From contig NZ_BMXF01000001.1 in NCBI RefSeq assembly GCF_014651615.1, positions 1,955,731 through 2,019,730 on the forward strand: a stretch of 64,000 bases of DNA, read 5' to 3'. The DNA is from Persicitalea jodogahamensis (GTDB lineage Bacteria; Bacteroidota; Bacteroidia; Cytophagales; Spirosomataceae). Each line of letters opens with the position of its first letter. Position 1 is the first letter of the stretch. A model generated the notes under the pieces. The model worked only from the letters and a program-made list of their open reading frames with translations. It did not search any database and was not told the origin of the DNA. Shown one piece after another: positions 19,844-29,418 of this stretch. The position numbers were made by a program, and so were the translations under genes.

Positions 19844-21025
19844 TTGAAGTTAATTGTCTTTGATTCTCATCCTGTACAATACAGAGTTCCACTTTGGGAA
19901 AGTCTCGCTAAAAAATTTGGTAGCGATTTTACGGTTATTTATGCATCTTCTTGTTCTGTTGATGGATATCTTGATTCTGGCTTTAATAAAAAAATATCAT
20001 GGGATTTGCCATTATTGAATGGATATAGTAGCATTATTTTACATTCTGACAATGGAAAGCCGTTGTCAGGATGGAATTCATTAACAGGAAAAGGAATAAA
20101 TAGCATTTTGCGTTCTATTAAACCTGATATGATATTCTTAACTGGAATGAATTACAGATTTGATTTTACTGCGCTTATTTTGGCATTTATTTGGAGAATT
20201 CCTGTATGTCTTAGATGTGAGACTCAGGACGAAGCGGTTGAGCGCTCTATTGTAAAATCTTTTTTCAGGACTATTTTATATAAAACAATTTATAAAAGAT
20301 TTAGCTTAATATTTTATATTGGAGAATTAAATAAACAGCATTATTTAAAGCACGGTGTTTCTGAAAATATGCTTTTCCCAGCTAATTACTTTACTATTGA
20401 TCGTTTTAAGGCCTTTTCAAACTTTGATAAAGAATTTCTTAGAAATAATTTACGTGAAAATTTGAATATTTCATTGTCAGATTTGGTTATTGGCTTTTCG
20501 GGAAAATTAATTTCAAAAAAAAGACCTGATATTTTATTTGATGCTATTCGATATCTACCATTTGAAATTCAACGAAAGGTTCACATTTATTTTATAGGTA
20601 GTGGTGAAATGGAAGATGAATTAAAGTCTAAAGCGGTTGAAATTCAAAATCTATATGGCATAAGGGCGCATTTTGCAGGTTTTGTAAATCAGTCCGAACT
20701 ACCTGCCCACTATTTGAACTTAGATATTCTGGTCTTGCCTTCTCGAAAAAGGGGTGAGACATGGGGGTTGGTTGTTAACGAAGCAATGCAGGCAGGTTGT
20801 AGCGTAATCACAAGTGATGCAGTCGGTTGTAACGTCGACTTTAAATCATGGGAAAGATTCAGAGTGTTCAATGAGGGTGATGCAATAGACTTGGCATCTA
20901 AAATTACCTCCTTATCCTTTTTTGAAAGGGATTATTCCTGGGCATATTCAAGACTGAAATATTATTCGTTAGAGTCTTCGACAGATTCAATTTATAGTAA
21001 TATTTTGAACTATTTTGCTGACTGA
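19844..21025 (+). CDS. Glycosyltransferase family 4 (GT-B fold)
   Basis: From the TTG at 19844 the product has 393 residues and begins LKLIVFDSHPVQYRVPLWE (first residue read as Met), a typical start for this family; the frame extends 23 codons further upstream but that part is atypical. The C-terminal half has LVIGFSGKLISKKRPDILFD and the donor-site segment RGETWGLVVNEAMQAGC (about residues 300-317), with the EX7E-like pattern. The N-terminal DSHPVQY...LW motif occurs in transferases of surface-polysaccharide clusters. Sugar specificity is unknown. It lies 20 bp before the next transferase gene. Confidence 0.78.
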   Translation: MKLIVFDSHPVQYRVPLWESLAKKFGSDFTVIYASSCSVDGYLDSGFNKKISWDLPLLNGYSSIILHSDNGKPLSGWNSLTGKGINSILRSIKPDMIFLTGMNYRFDFTALILAFIWRIPVCLRCETQDEAVERSIVKSFFRTILYKTIYKRFSLIFYIGELNKQHYLKHGVSENMLFPANYFTIDRFKAFSNFDKEFLRNNLRENLNISLSDLVIGFSGKLISKKRPDILFDAIRYLPFEIQRKVHIYFIGSGEMEDELKSKAVEIQNLYGIRAHFAGFVNQSELPAHYLNLDILVLPSRKRGETWGLVVNEAMQAGCSVITSDAVGCNVDFKSWERFRVFNEGDAIDLASKITSLSFFERDYSWAYSRLKYYSLESSTDSIYSNILNYFAD

Positions 21026-21045
21026 TAAATTTTGAATTTTATTTA

Positions 21046-22221
21046 ATGAATATTATTTTTTTTGCTCATCCTCCATTTCTTTCTTCACAAAGTATGCCGC
21101 GATATGCAAACTGGCTTTACAATGGTATGCTTTCACGAGGTCATAGTGTAAAGGTTTGGACAGCATATCCTCGGTTTTATTCTCTTCCAGTTCCTTTATC
21201 TTTAAAAAAATGGATGGGTTATATCGATCAATATATTATTTTTCCTATAGAGGTTAGACTGAGATTAGTTGAACTAAGATTGAATAATAATCAAAAAGAT
21301 ATTCTATTTGTTTTTACTGATAATGCATTAGGGCCATGGGTTCCCTTAACCAAGAAATTCCATCATATAATTCATTGTCACGATTTTCTTGCCCAATTTA
21401 GTGCCGCTGGTATGATTTTGGAAAACCCTACTTCCTTTAGTGGAAAAATTTATCAAAGATACATAAAAATGGGTTTGCGAAACGGAAAAAATTTTATTTG
21501 TATTTCGAAAAAGACACGGTCTGATTTATATCGCATTTTAGATTTTAAACCTAGTATTTCTGATATAGTTTATAATGGTTTAGTAGGTCACTTTTCACCC
21601 ACTGACTCTCTCTTTGCCCGTAAAAAGATTTCCTCAATACTAAATTTAGATTTATCAAATGGATTTATTTTACATGTAGGGGGGAATCAGTGGTATAAAA
21701 ACAGAATTGGAGTTGTAGAATTATATGATGCATGGAGGCATCTATCTTGTTTTAAACTGCCACTGTTAATGGTTGGCCCTAACCCATCAAAATCTCTGCT
21801 AAATGCTAAGGAAAATTCTAAATTTCAAAGTGATATTTATTTTTTAACTAATAGATCAGATAATTTCGTTTTACTTTCCTATCAAAGTGCTGCTTTATTA
21901 TTATTCCCTTCACTGGCTGAGGGATTTGGCTGGCCCATTGTGGAAGCAATGGCATGTGGGATTCCTGTGATTACGACAAACGAAGCCCCAATGACTGAGG
22001 TTGCTGGTGATGCGGCTTTCTATATTAATCGACGTCCATTTGAAGATGATAAATTGAGCGATTGGACTTTGCAAGGTGCACATGTAATTGATCGTTTGCT
22101 TTCTTTAAACCAAAGTCAAAGAAAATTCCTAATCGCAAGTGGTTTGGAAAACGCTAAACGATTCGAATGTGAGTCCTCATTGGATAAAATTGAGAATATT
22201 TATAGATCTGTTACTAATTAA
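21046..22221 (+). CDS. Glycosyltransferase family 4 (GT-B fold)
   Basis: A 391-residue transferase. The N-terminal domain begins MNIIFFAHPPFLSSQSMPRY and has the RGHSVKVWTAYP strand. The donor half contains FILHVGGNQWYKNRIGVVEL (about residues 203-222) and AEGFGWPIVEAMACG (about 291-305), which is the EX7E region, followed by IPVITTNEAPMTEVAGDAA. This is a standard retaining GT-B enzyme expected to extend the lipid-linked repeat unit. It ends 2 bp before the next transferase gene, so these genes are probably translated from one message. Confidence 0.85.
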   Translation: MNIIFFAHPPFLSSQSMPRYANWLYNGMLSRGHSVKVWTAYPRFYSLPVPLSLKKWMGYIDQYIIFPIEVRLRLVELRLNNNQKDILFVFTDNALGPWVPLTKKFHHIIHCHDFLAQFSAAGMILENPTSFSGKIYQRYIKMGLRNGKNFICISKKTRSDLYRILDFKPSISDIVYNGLVGHFSPTDSLFARKKISSILNLDLSNGFILHVGGNQWYKNRIGVVELYDAWRHLSCFKLPLLMVGPNPSKSLLNAKENSKFQSDIYFLTNRSDNFVLLSYQSAALLLFPSLAEGFGWPIVEAMACGIPVITTNEAPMTEVAGDAAFYINRRPFEDDKLSDWTLQGAHVIDRLLSLNQSQRKFLIASGLENAKRFECESSLDKIENIYRSVTN

Positions 22222-22223
22222 AA

Positions 22224-23411
22224 ATGAAAGTTCTCAGAGTGATTCCAAGTATGAACCCCACGATTGGTGGCCCCTGTCAGGGTATTCGTAATTCTGTTCC
22301 TGCGATGGAACAATTGGGGGTGCATAATGAGGTAGTGTGTCTCGATAATCCTACCCAGGCTTTGAGTTGGGGAGATACATTCCCCGTTCATGCCCTTGGA
22401 GAGGGGCGCGGGCCATGGAGATATAATCCTGCCCTGTTTTCATGGCTGCTTACCAACTTTAAGCGCTTCGATGTGGTCATTATTCATGGGCTTTGGGTAT
22501 ACCCGAGTTATGCAGTTTACCGCTCGATGAGAAAATACTTTCAAAAAAAAGACAAGAAAACAAACCCACTTGTCTTTGTGATGCCACATGGCATGTTAGA
22601 TCCCTGGTTTCAAAGGGCGGCGGGGAGAAAGCTCAAGGCGCTTCGAAATATTATTTACTGGAAGCTAATCGAGGGAAAGGTAATAAACTATGCGGATGGT
22701 GTACTGTTTACCTGCGAGGAAGAATTATTGCTGGCTCGAGAACCTTTCAGCCCCTATCGCCCCAAAAAGGAACTAAATGTAGGTTACGGGATCTTACCTC
22801 CACCCGAAGAAACTACCAATATGTATAGTGCGTTTAGAACTATATGCCCATCGTTAAAGGAGGAAAGCTATTTACTATTTTTGAGCCGAATCGATGTAAA
22901 AAAAGGTGTTGATGTGCTCATTTCATCCTATCTTAGTTTGAAAGAGCAGGGGTACATACTACCGAAGCTCGTAATAGCGGGACCAGGCAGAGAGACTGAC
23001 TACGGTATGAAAATGCTGGAAATGGCTGCTGAAGATGGTAATATACTTTTTCCGGGAATGCTTACAGGTGATGATAAGTGGGGCGCTTTCTATAATTGCG
23101 ATGCTTTCATTTTACCGAGTCATCAGGAAAATTTTGGAATCGCAGTAGTGGAAGCTTTAGCCTGTGGTAAGCCAGTGTTGATTTCAAATCAAGTTAATAT
23201 TTGCAGGGAAATCGCAAAAGGGGGCGGAGGCCTAGTTGCTGACGATAATCAGGAAGGTACAAAAAAAATGTTAATACAATGGTTAAGCATTTCAACCAAA
23301 GAAAAACTTGAAATGTCGAATAATGCACGAAAGGTCTACAAAGAAAATTACAACGTCGACCAAGCTGCTAGGAAAATGAGGGATATTCTTCAATTTGAAT
23401 TACTTCAATAG
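22224..23411 (+). CDS. Glycosyltransferase family 4 (GT-B fold)
   Basis: A 395-residue GT-B enzyme starting MKVLRVIPSMNPTIGGPCQG, with the glycine-rich acceptor-side loop GGPCQG, the VMPHGMLDPWF segment near residue 120, LFLSRIDVKKGVDVLI opening the donor domain, and the EX7E region HQENFGIAVVEALACGKPV (about residues 299-317). This pattern is common in colanic-acid-like and Bacteroidota exopolysaccharide clusters. Its base composition is between the AT-rich cassette and the GC-rich 3' module, so it marks the transition. Sugar specificity unknown. Confidence 0.86.
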   Translation: MKVLRVIPSMNPTIGGPCQGIRNSVPAMEQLGVHNEVVCLDNPTQALSWGDTFPVHALGEGRGPWRYNPALFSWLLTNFKRFDVVIIHGLWVYPSYAVYRSMRKYFQKKDKKTNPLVFVMPHGMLDPWFQRAAGRKLKALRNIIYWKLIEGKVINYADGVLFTCEEELLLAREPFSPYRPKKELNVGYGILPPPEETTNMYSAFRTICPSLKEESYLLFLSRIDVKKGVDVLISSYLSLKEQGYILPKLVIAGPGRETDYGMKMLEMAAEDGNILFPGMLTGDDKWGAFYNCDAFILPSHQENFGIAVVEALACGKPVLISNQVNICREIAKGGGGLVADDNQEGTKKMLIQWLSISTKEKLEMSNNARKVYKENYNVDQAARKMRDILQFELLQ

Positions 23412-23453
23412 CTTCCCATTTTTGGAATTCCAGCATTCGTTTGAAAATATCAG

Positions 23454-23999
23454 ATGATACAAGACCTCAAGAGGTTTTCATTGCCAAAAGATTTCAGAGG
23501 ACGCCAAGGGTGGTATGTTCAGTTTTGGTGGATTGTTCAATCTTTGTTATTCAACCCTTCTCCCCAATTCATGTACGGTTGGCGCAGGTTCCTGTTACGG
23601 TCATTCGGAGCAGATATCGGGAGAGGTGTTATCATTCGCCCGACAGTGCGTACTCAATTTCCTTGGAAGGTAAGGATTGGTGAATATAGTTGGATTGGGG
23701 ATGATGCTGTGCTTTATAGTTTAGGACCAATTACAATTGGAGAAAATGTTGTCATTTCTCAAAAATGTTATCTGTGTACAGGATCACACGACTATACTAA
23801 TTCTGATTTCCCAATTTTCTTTGAGCCTATTCACATTGAGAATGAATGTTGGTTGGCCACAGACGTTTTCGTCGGTCCGGGGGTAAGGATAGGAGAAGGA
23901 ACCATAGTGGGAGCAAGGTCCTCTGTTTTCAAATCTTTGCCTGCCAATAAAATATGTAATGGTTCTCCTGTCAGAATTATTCGTGACCGGATTTCTTGA
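23454..23999 (+). CDS. wcaF: WcaF-like O-acetyltransferase (left-handed beta-helix)
   Basis: A 181-residue protein of the hexapeptide-repeat acyltransferase superfamily. Repeats run from about residue 57 (FGADIGRGVIIRPTVRT) to the C-terminus (GVRIGEGTIVGARSSVFKSL). The segment YSWIGDDAVLYSLGPITIG and CYLCTGSHDYTN matches the colanic-acid acetyltransferase WcaF group, with the catalytic His in GSHDY. Such enzymes acetylate a sugar of the repeat unit using acetyl-CoA. It precedes a WcaI-like gene, the same pairing found in many WcaF/WcaI-containing clusters. The symbol denotes family. Confidence 0.85.
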   Translation: MIQDLKRFSLPKDFRGRQGWYVQFWWIVQSLLFNPSPQFMYGWRRFLLRSFGADIGRGVIIRPTVRTQFPWKVRIGEYSWIGDDAVLYSLGPITIGENVVISQKCYLCTGSHDYTNSDFPIFFEPIHIENECWLATDVFVGPGVRIGEGTIVGARSSVFKSLPANKICNGSPVRIIRDRIS

Positions 24000-24063
24000 A
24001 TCTGCAGGTACCAATTAGGCTAAAAGTTGAATACTTGAAAACTGTACCTTGAATACATTTGCC

Positions 24064-25323
24064 ATGAGAATCCTCATCTACGGCATCAACTATGCCCCCG
24101 AACTCGCGGGCATCGGCAAATACACTGGCGAGATGGCCGCTTGGCTGGCTGGTCGTGGTCATGAGATCTCGGTGATCACCGCCATGCCCTACTATCCCGA
24201 GTGGCGGGTGCAGGAACCCTACCCCGGAAAGGGATGGCAGTGCGAAGAAAGGGAGGGGGTGAGGGTATACCGCTGCCCATTGTACGTACCCAAAGAAGTG
24301 ACTTCGCTCAGGCGCATCCTGCACGAGTTTTCGTTCTTGGCCAGCAGCCTGCGCTGGTGGCTCAGTTTCCTGTTCAAGAAGAAGTTTGATCTGGTGATTA
24401 GTATTTCGCCGCCCTTTCACCTGGGCTTTCTGGCCCTGGCCTACGCCCGGCTGCGAGGGAGTCAGCTGGTGACCCACGTGCAGGATCTGCAGGTGGATGC
24501 CGCCAAAGAATTGGGCATGATCCGAAACGAGCGGCTGCTGGCGCTGATGTTCCGGGCCGAGCGGCTGATCCTGCGAGGCAGTACGGCGGTTTCGACCATT
24601 AGTCCGGGCATGAGAAGGAAGATTGTGGAGAAAGGAATCCCCGCCGACAAAGTACTCATGATTCCCAACTGGGTCGATACCGAAAAGATTAAGCCCATCC
24701 CCCGCGCGGAATCCCTGCGGACCGAGCTCGGCATCGGGTCGGAAAAGAAGGTGGTATTGTACGCGGGCAACACGGGGGAGAAGCAGGGGCTGGAAATGGT
24801 GGTGGAGGTGGCCGCGCAGTTGGCCCACCACCGCGATCTGCTTTTTGTATTCGTCGGCTCGGGGGGCGGCAGGGAGCGGCTGGAAGCGCTGGTGCAGGAG
24901 CGGTGCCTGACCAATGTACGATTTTTTCCTTTGCAGCCCTACGAGAAACTGTCTGCCCTGCTGGCGATGGCCGACCTGCACCTGGTCTTGCAGAAAAAGG
25001 CGGCCTCGGACCTGGTGATGCCCAGCAAGCTGACGGGCATCCTGGCCGCTGGCGGCTGTGCCATCGTGACCGCCCTGCCCGGGACATCGTTGTACCAAAT
25101 TATCCGGGAACACGATATGGGCCTCCTGGTCGCCCCCGAATCGGCCGAGGCCCTGCGCCATGGTATTGAACAGGCGTTGGCGACTGATTTGTCGGCCTAC
25201 CGGTCGAATGCTCGTACCTACGCCGAGAATCAGCTGGGCCGCACGGCTATTTTAGCAAAAATGGAAGAGTCACTCTTGCGGCTCACCGATCGTGATGTCA
25301 GAAACGCTCATCCCATGGGGTAG
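24064..25323 (+). CDS. wcaI: WcaI-like glycosyltransferase
   Basis: A 419-residue GT-B transferase. The start at the ATG of MRILIYGINYAPELAGIGKY is chosen over a TTG five codons upstream because this N-terminus is the hallmark of WcaI (YGINYxPELxGIGKYTGEM). Other marks are VITAMPYYPEW, HVQDLQVDAAKELGM, and VVLYAGNTGEKQGLEMVVE at the beginning of the donor domain. WcaI is a colanic-acid-type transferase (fucosyltransferase in E. coli); the sugar used here is not deducible. The gene is clearly GC-rich, in contrast to the cassette upstream. Confidence 0.88.
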   Translation: MRILIYGINYAPELAGIGKYTGEMAAWLAGRGHEISVITAMPYYPEWRVQEPYPGKGWQCEEREGVRVYRCPLYVPKEVTSLRRILHEFSFLASSLRWWLSFLFKKKFDLVISISPPFHLGFLALAYARLRGSQLVTHVQDLQVDAAKELGMIRNERLLALMFRAERLILRGSTAVSTISPGMRRKIVEKGIPADKVLMIPNWVDTEKIKPIPRAESLRTELGIGSEKKVVLYAGNTGEKQGLEMVVEVAAQLAHHRDLLFVFVGSGGGRERLEALVQERCLTNVRFFPLQPYEKLSALLAMADLHLVLQKKAASDLVMPSKLTGILAAGGCAIVTALPGTSLYQIIREHDMGLLVAPESAEALRHGIEQALATDLSAYRSNARTYAENQLGRTAILAKMEESLLRLTDRDVRNAHPMG

Positions 25324-25979
25324 TTTTTGGAAGTATAGAGAGGATTACTTGCATTTTATGTCACTAATAAAAAAAAATAGAAATTTTTCTTAGTTTTTCC
25401 GATGCAGGCTGTTTACATTTGAATGTCGTAACTCCTATGTAGCCATACAACGGAACTTACTCGTCTAACGATGCCCCCGAATTTTTTATCCTCAACGGGG
25501 GAAGCTCACCAGCGGCAATATCCTACTATACACAAACCTTTTATTGAAAGCTTCGGAAGAGTAAGGATACTGATCCTCTATCCGCTGGCCCTCTGCCAAT
25601 CCCGGTGTGTTACCCTGGGTAAGCGACCTGAGGCATGGACATTGTTGCGATTGAATTTATTTGAGTACTTAGTTACATATAAGCTTATGATAAGTGTTTT
25701 TTTATTGGCTTGCCGCAAGCGGCCGTCCTGAGCATGTCATTTTTATTTTTTCTTTGATTAATGCAACTAGTTGATAATCGGATATTTAGATTTATCCAAT
25801 TGAAAATAATGTTGGCACATGAAATTTCAATACCGCTTGATAATTTTTTGGAAAATCAGTTAAAATAATTTGCAAAGTCTGATTAAAATGCATTTGTTTG
25901 TCGGTGTAAACGTCCCTTAGACACCAATTCAATTGAAAAGCTCAAGTCCACAGAATTGCACCTCTAAGTCCATATCGTT
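25324..25979. other. Non-coding gap upstream of the priming transferase gene
   Basis: About 650 bases. An 86-codon open frame at 25471-25731 has no recognisable features and is not believed to be a gene. The rest is AT-rich with frequent stops. Promoter elements for the priming transferase gene are expected near its 3' end, but no clear -7 box was seen. Confidence 0.5.
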
Positions 25980-27347
25980 ATGAAACAGTACTACCAGGGT
26001 CGATTGGCTGCCTATAGCTTATGGATCGACATCATTCTTCTGAATCTCGGGTTTGGGCTGTCCACCTACGTAATGCTAGGGTATCCGCCCGCTGATGATA
26101 TTTATTTGATTTTGCAGATGGCGCTCAACCTTTTGTGGCTGGGTCTCACTTATTTTTTGCAAACCTATCCGCTGTCTCGCCTGGATCTTTCTGTACAGGA
26201 ATTCCTGGGGAGGTTCTTTAAAGTGATCGTTCTCTTGGTACTTATCGTGGCGGCGCTGCTGTTCTTTTCCAAGTACGGCGCGCGCGTTTCTCGTCTCGTG
26301 TTATTCTGGACCATTGCGAATCTGGTGCTGTCGGGCAGTTTGGTGCGGATGCTGATGGTGCAGGCACTCCGGAGTTTCCGGCAGGCAGGACATAACCGCA
26401 GCGGCTATATCATGGTGGGGAATTGTGACATGAGCCAGGAACTGCGAAATCGCTACGAAGCCCGGAAAGATCTGGGGATGGAGTACCGGGGAACCTTCGA
26501 GTTCTCGGAAAAGGCTTTTGAAGAAGAATTTGCGCAACTGGAAGACCGGCTGGAAGCTACCAAAGCCGATTATCTGTACTGTTGCATGAAATCCCTGACC
26601 CCAGTGCAGATTCAGGGCATCATCGGCCTTGGAGAGCGGCAGCGGGTGCAGGTTCGCCTGGTTCCTGACTTCCGGGGTTTTCTCCCTTGTCAGGCCAAAA
26701 TGGTTGAGCATGATGTCGTTCCGGTAATCGAGGTTTCCACCAAGCCTTACGTCAACGAGCAGGACGAAATGGCCAAGCGGACGTTCGATCTGGCTTTCTC
26801 GGCGGTCGTCATGGTGTTGGGTGCTCCGGTATTCGGGGTGGTGGCCTTACTCGTTAAGCTGTTGTCGCCGGGACCCGTCTTTTTTAAGCAGGAACGGACC
26901 GGACGCTGGGGCCAACTTTTCTACATCTACAAATTCAGGACGATGTACACCGATGCCGATAAAATGGGGCTGCAACATTCGCAGGGCAACTATGATCCTC
27001 GGGTAACGCCCATCGGCCGCATCCTTCGGAAAACCCGACTGGACGAATTGCCGCAATTTATCAATGTCATGCGGGGGGAAATGTCGGTGGTAGGTCCCCG
27101 TCCGCTTTTCCGCTACGATGTGGATATGCTGATGCGGGCCGATCCTACCCAATTCAAGCGGCTGCTCACGGTAAAGCCGGGTGTTACCTCTATTGGTCAG
27201 CTCACCGTTGGGTATGCCGATTCGCTGACGCTCAATTTGGCCCGAATGCGTCACGATCTCGGCTATCTTCGCAAATATAGTATCCGCTATGACCTGCAAT
27301 TGATTTTGAAAACGATGCAGGTAATGGTTGAGGGGCGCGGCAAATAA
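25980..27347 (+). CDS. Undecaprenyl-phosphate sugar phosphotransferase (WbaP/WcaJ-type priming transferase)
   Basis: A 455-residue polyprenyl glycosylphosphotransferase. It has four hydrophobic segments within the first 125 residues, a central CoA-binding-like region with GYIMVGNCD, and the C-terminal catalytic domain from KRTFDLAFSAVV (about residue 265). That domain contains VFFKQERTGRWGQLFYIYKF, RKTRLDELPQFINVMRGEMS and VGPRPLFRYDV, the signature blocks of the family. It transfers a sugar-1-phosphate (often glucose-1-P) onto undecaprenyl phosphate, the first step of repeat-unit synthesis at the inner membrane. Its presence in this locus completes a Wzx/Wzy-dependent pathway. Confidence 0.93.
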   Translation: MKQYYQGRLAAYSLWIDIILLNLGFGLSTYVMLGYPPADDIYLILQMALNLLWLGLTYFLQTYPLSRLDLSVQEFLGRFFKVIVLLVLIVAALLFFSKYGARVSRLVLFWTIANLVLSGSLVRMLMVQALRSFRQAGHNRSGYIMVGNCDMSQELRNRYEARKDLGMEYRGTFEFSEKAFEEEFAQLEDRLEATKADYLYCCMKSLTPVQIQGIIGLGERQRVQVRLVPDFRGFLPCQAKMVEHDVVPVIEVSTKPYVNEQDEMAKRTFDLAFSAVVMVLGAPVFGVVALLVKLLSPGPVFFKQERTGRWGQLFYIYKFRTMYTDADKMGLQHSQGNYDPRVTPIGRILRKTRLDELPQFINVMRGEMSVVGPRPLFRYDVDMLMRADPTQFKRLLTVKPGVTSIGQLTVGYADSLTLNLARMRHDLGYLRKYSIRYDLQLILKTMQVMVEGRGK

Positions 27348-27473
27348 TTTGTCTCCTTGTTTAAATAGTGTAACCTATTCTTCTTTTTTTTAATTCCATT
27401 ACCATAATCATATAATTAACTCAATCTTTTCCAGTAGTCAACCTTTGTACATCCGTAGTCAACCAATCTAATT

Positions 27474-28487
27474 ATGAAAAAGCGCAACCTAATTCCCCTC
27501 GTGTACGGGCTAGCCCTTACCCTGGTTCTGTTCAATTGCCAACGGCTGGACGAGCCACTGTCAACCACGCCCAACGCGGACTTACTGAAAGGCTTTACGG
27601 CTATTAAAATGCCCAACGCCGATCTGGTAACGCCCCAGGCTGTCGTAACGACCCCTTCGGCGCTGCTGCCCGCGGCGGTCTCTCTGGACTTTAAAAACGG
27701 TATGACTGGTGCCAACGGTAAATTGCCCGCCGAATTTCAGAAGGCTGTCGATGCGCTGAACAGTTCTTTGTCTGCCGACGAGATGAAGCTATTCTCAGAA
27801 GTGAATCCTGAGGTAGTCAAGAATCTGATGGCAGGTGGTGCCCTGCCCGACAACATGAAAAGAGTTGTGGAGCGGGCAGAGTCAAGTCCAGCTCTATCGA
27901 TTTATCTTACTAAGCCGGTTCTCCCAACGGTACAGGAAATCAAGCCCGTCGTGGAAAAAGAGGTAAAGGAAGATGCTACCGCCCGCACGGCTGCTAACAC
28001 TTCCTGCAAAAAGCAGGCCCAGGATGCCTACCAAGCCACGCTGGCGCAATTACGTGAGCAGCGCAGCCAGCAGCTGGCTGCCGCCTTATTGGCCAACCAA
28101 CAGGCCGTTGCCGCGGCCAATGCTGCCGCCGCCGCTTGCAAGAGTAGCGTTTCTTTTGCCACCGAACGGGCTGCCGCTCAGCAAAGACTCAATCAGGCCA
28201 TCGCCACTATCCAGAGCAGCAATTACCCCAGTTACCTCAAGAATCTGTATATTGTCCTGGCAACGGTCCAATACTACGCGGAACTCAACCAAATCAATCA
28301 GTTGGAAGCCCAGGCGCGGGTGAATTGCGATCGGGTAAAAATCGCCGCTATTGTTGCTGCTAGTTCAGCCCTTAATGCTAACCGTAATGCCATTCAGGAT
28401 AACTTCGATGCGGCCGTTGCCGCTGCCGCTGCCCAAATTCCAATTTTCATCGCCAATTGCGAATACCAGCAGGGACAGGGCATATGA
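27474..28487 (+). CDS. Ala-rich lipoprotein of unknown function next to the YjbH-like genes
   Basis: A 337-residue exported protein. The N-terminus MKKRNLIPLVYGLALTLVL is followed by FNC, with Cys22 a probable lipidation site. The C-terminal half (about 165-337) is rich in Ala and Gln and probably helical, with further Cys in TSCKKQ, AACKSS, VNCDRV and IANCEY that could form disulfides between helices. I recognise no named domain. It precedes the two YjbH-like genes by 67 bp in the same direction. In E. coli, yjbH sits in an operon with a lipoprotein gene (yjbF) and a small Ala/Gly-rich secreted protein gene (yjbE), so an analogous role in polysaccharide export is possible (inference only). 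Confidence 0.7.
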   Translation: MKKRNLIPLVYGLALTLVLFNCQRLDEPLSTTPNADLLKGFTAIKMPNADLVTPQAVVTTPSALLPAAVSLDFKNGMTGANGKLPAEFQKAVDALNSSLSADEMKLFSEVNPEVVKNLMAGGALPDNMKRVVERAESSPALSIYLTKPVLPTVQEIKPVVEKEVKEDATARTAANTSCKKQAQDAYQATLAQLREQRSQQLAAALLANQQAVAAANAAAAACKSSVSFATERAAAQQRLNQAIATIQSSNYPSYLKNLYIVLATVQYYAELNQINQLEAQARVNCDRVKIAAIVAASSALNANRNAIQDNFDAAVAAAAAQIPIFIANCEYQQGQGI

Positions 28488-28554
28488 TTACCAGCTTTGG
28501 TAGTGTGACCCGGCAAGATTTGAGCACAGAAGTGTAGTCAAGCCAAGGGTACGT

Positions 28555-29418
28555 ATGATCGCTATTTGTAATACGATTATTGTTTGCGGGTTTAGGAAGC
28601 TTAGCACCGGAATTTTTCTAGTGCTAAGCTTCTGCTTTATAAGACCAACACCTGGCAATGGCCAGGTGAATCTTTCGGGAAAGCCGGGTTTGCTTTATGT
28701 GCCGACGGCTGATTCTACGCCGGAAGGACATCTCACTTTTGGGGCGGTTTATAATCCCAAAGGCTACGCGCTTAGCCGGCTAGACCGTAACGCCGAAGCC
28801 ATCATGTTTGCCAATCTGACGATTTTGCCCCGCCTTGACATAAATATTAGTGTCCTCAAAGCAATCAACAACGCAGAACATCCGGTGATCAAGGATTTGG
28901 GAGACCGGCAGTTGGATATCAAATACCTCCTATTGAAGGAAAAGGAAAAAAGACCTTCCCTGGCAATTATTCTGTCTTCGCCTTTCACCGTTGATGCTGC
29001 CATGCTTACGCATGTGTTAGTCGCGACCAAGAACTTCGCCTTGGATGCTCGCTGGAAAATCCAGGCAACCGCAGGAGTGGGCAGTCCTTATTTTGTATAC
29101 CGGAATGCCAGCGTTACGAATAACGCCAGCGTATTCAGCAGCTTCAAGTGGCAACGAAAGAGCGAATATTTCCATAATAATGGCTACTTGGTTGGGGTAT
29201 TCGGTGGGGCTAAGCTTGATTTTCAGGATAAAGCAGGTCTGATGGTAGAATTCGATTCCCGCCGCCTGAATGCGGGTGGGTATGTCAAACTATTTGAGCG
29301 TTGGGTAGTGCAAGGCGGACTCATTAACCTGGATCAGTTTACCTTCGGAACCGCTTACTCCTTCGCCCTAGCCAAACCCAGTCGCCGCCTAAAAAAGATT
29401 TATGAGGAAAACCGCTAA
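28555..29418 (+). CDS. YjbH-like outer-membrane protein, N-terminal half as a separate protein
   Basis: A 287-residue protein with a hydrophobic N-terminus (about residues 18-32) that ends at a plausible signal cleavage site before QVNLSGKPGLLYVPTADST. The LSGKPGLLYVPTAD...GHLTFGAVYNP segment, followed by LDINISVLKAIN and DLGDRQLDIKYLLL, matches the N-terminal barrel half of YjbH-type proteins. Those form an outer-membrane barrel linked to exopolysaccharide production; E. coli YjbH is about 700 residues long. Here the rest of the protein is in the next gene. Alternating beta-strand pattern throughout supports an outer-membrane barrel. Confidence 0.75.
   Translation: MIAICNTIIVCGFRKLSTGIFLVLSFCFIRPTPGNGQVNLSGKPGLLYVPTADSTPEGHLTFGAVYNPKGYALSRLDRNAEAIMFANLTILPRLDINISVLKAINNAEHPVIKDLGDRQLDIKYLLLKEKEKRPSLAIILSSPFTVDAAMLTHVLVATKNFALDARWKIQATAGVGSPYFVYRNASVTNNASVFSSFKWQRKSEYFHNNGYLVGVFGGAKLDFQDKAGLMVEFDSRRLNAGGYVKLFERWVVQGGLINLDQFTFGTAYSFALAKPSRRLKKIYEENR

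Noticed and set aside
23977-25161. Long antisense open frame opposite the WcaI-like gene
   Set aside because: The opposite strand encodes a clear WcaI-like protein; the antisense product is low-complexity His/Gln-rich, as expected from a GC-rich shadow frame.
25471-25731. 86-codon open frame upstream of the priming transferase gene
   Set aside because: No recognisable motif, signal or hydrophobic pattern, and no sign of a ribosome-binding site.
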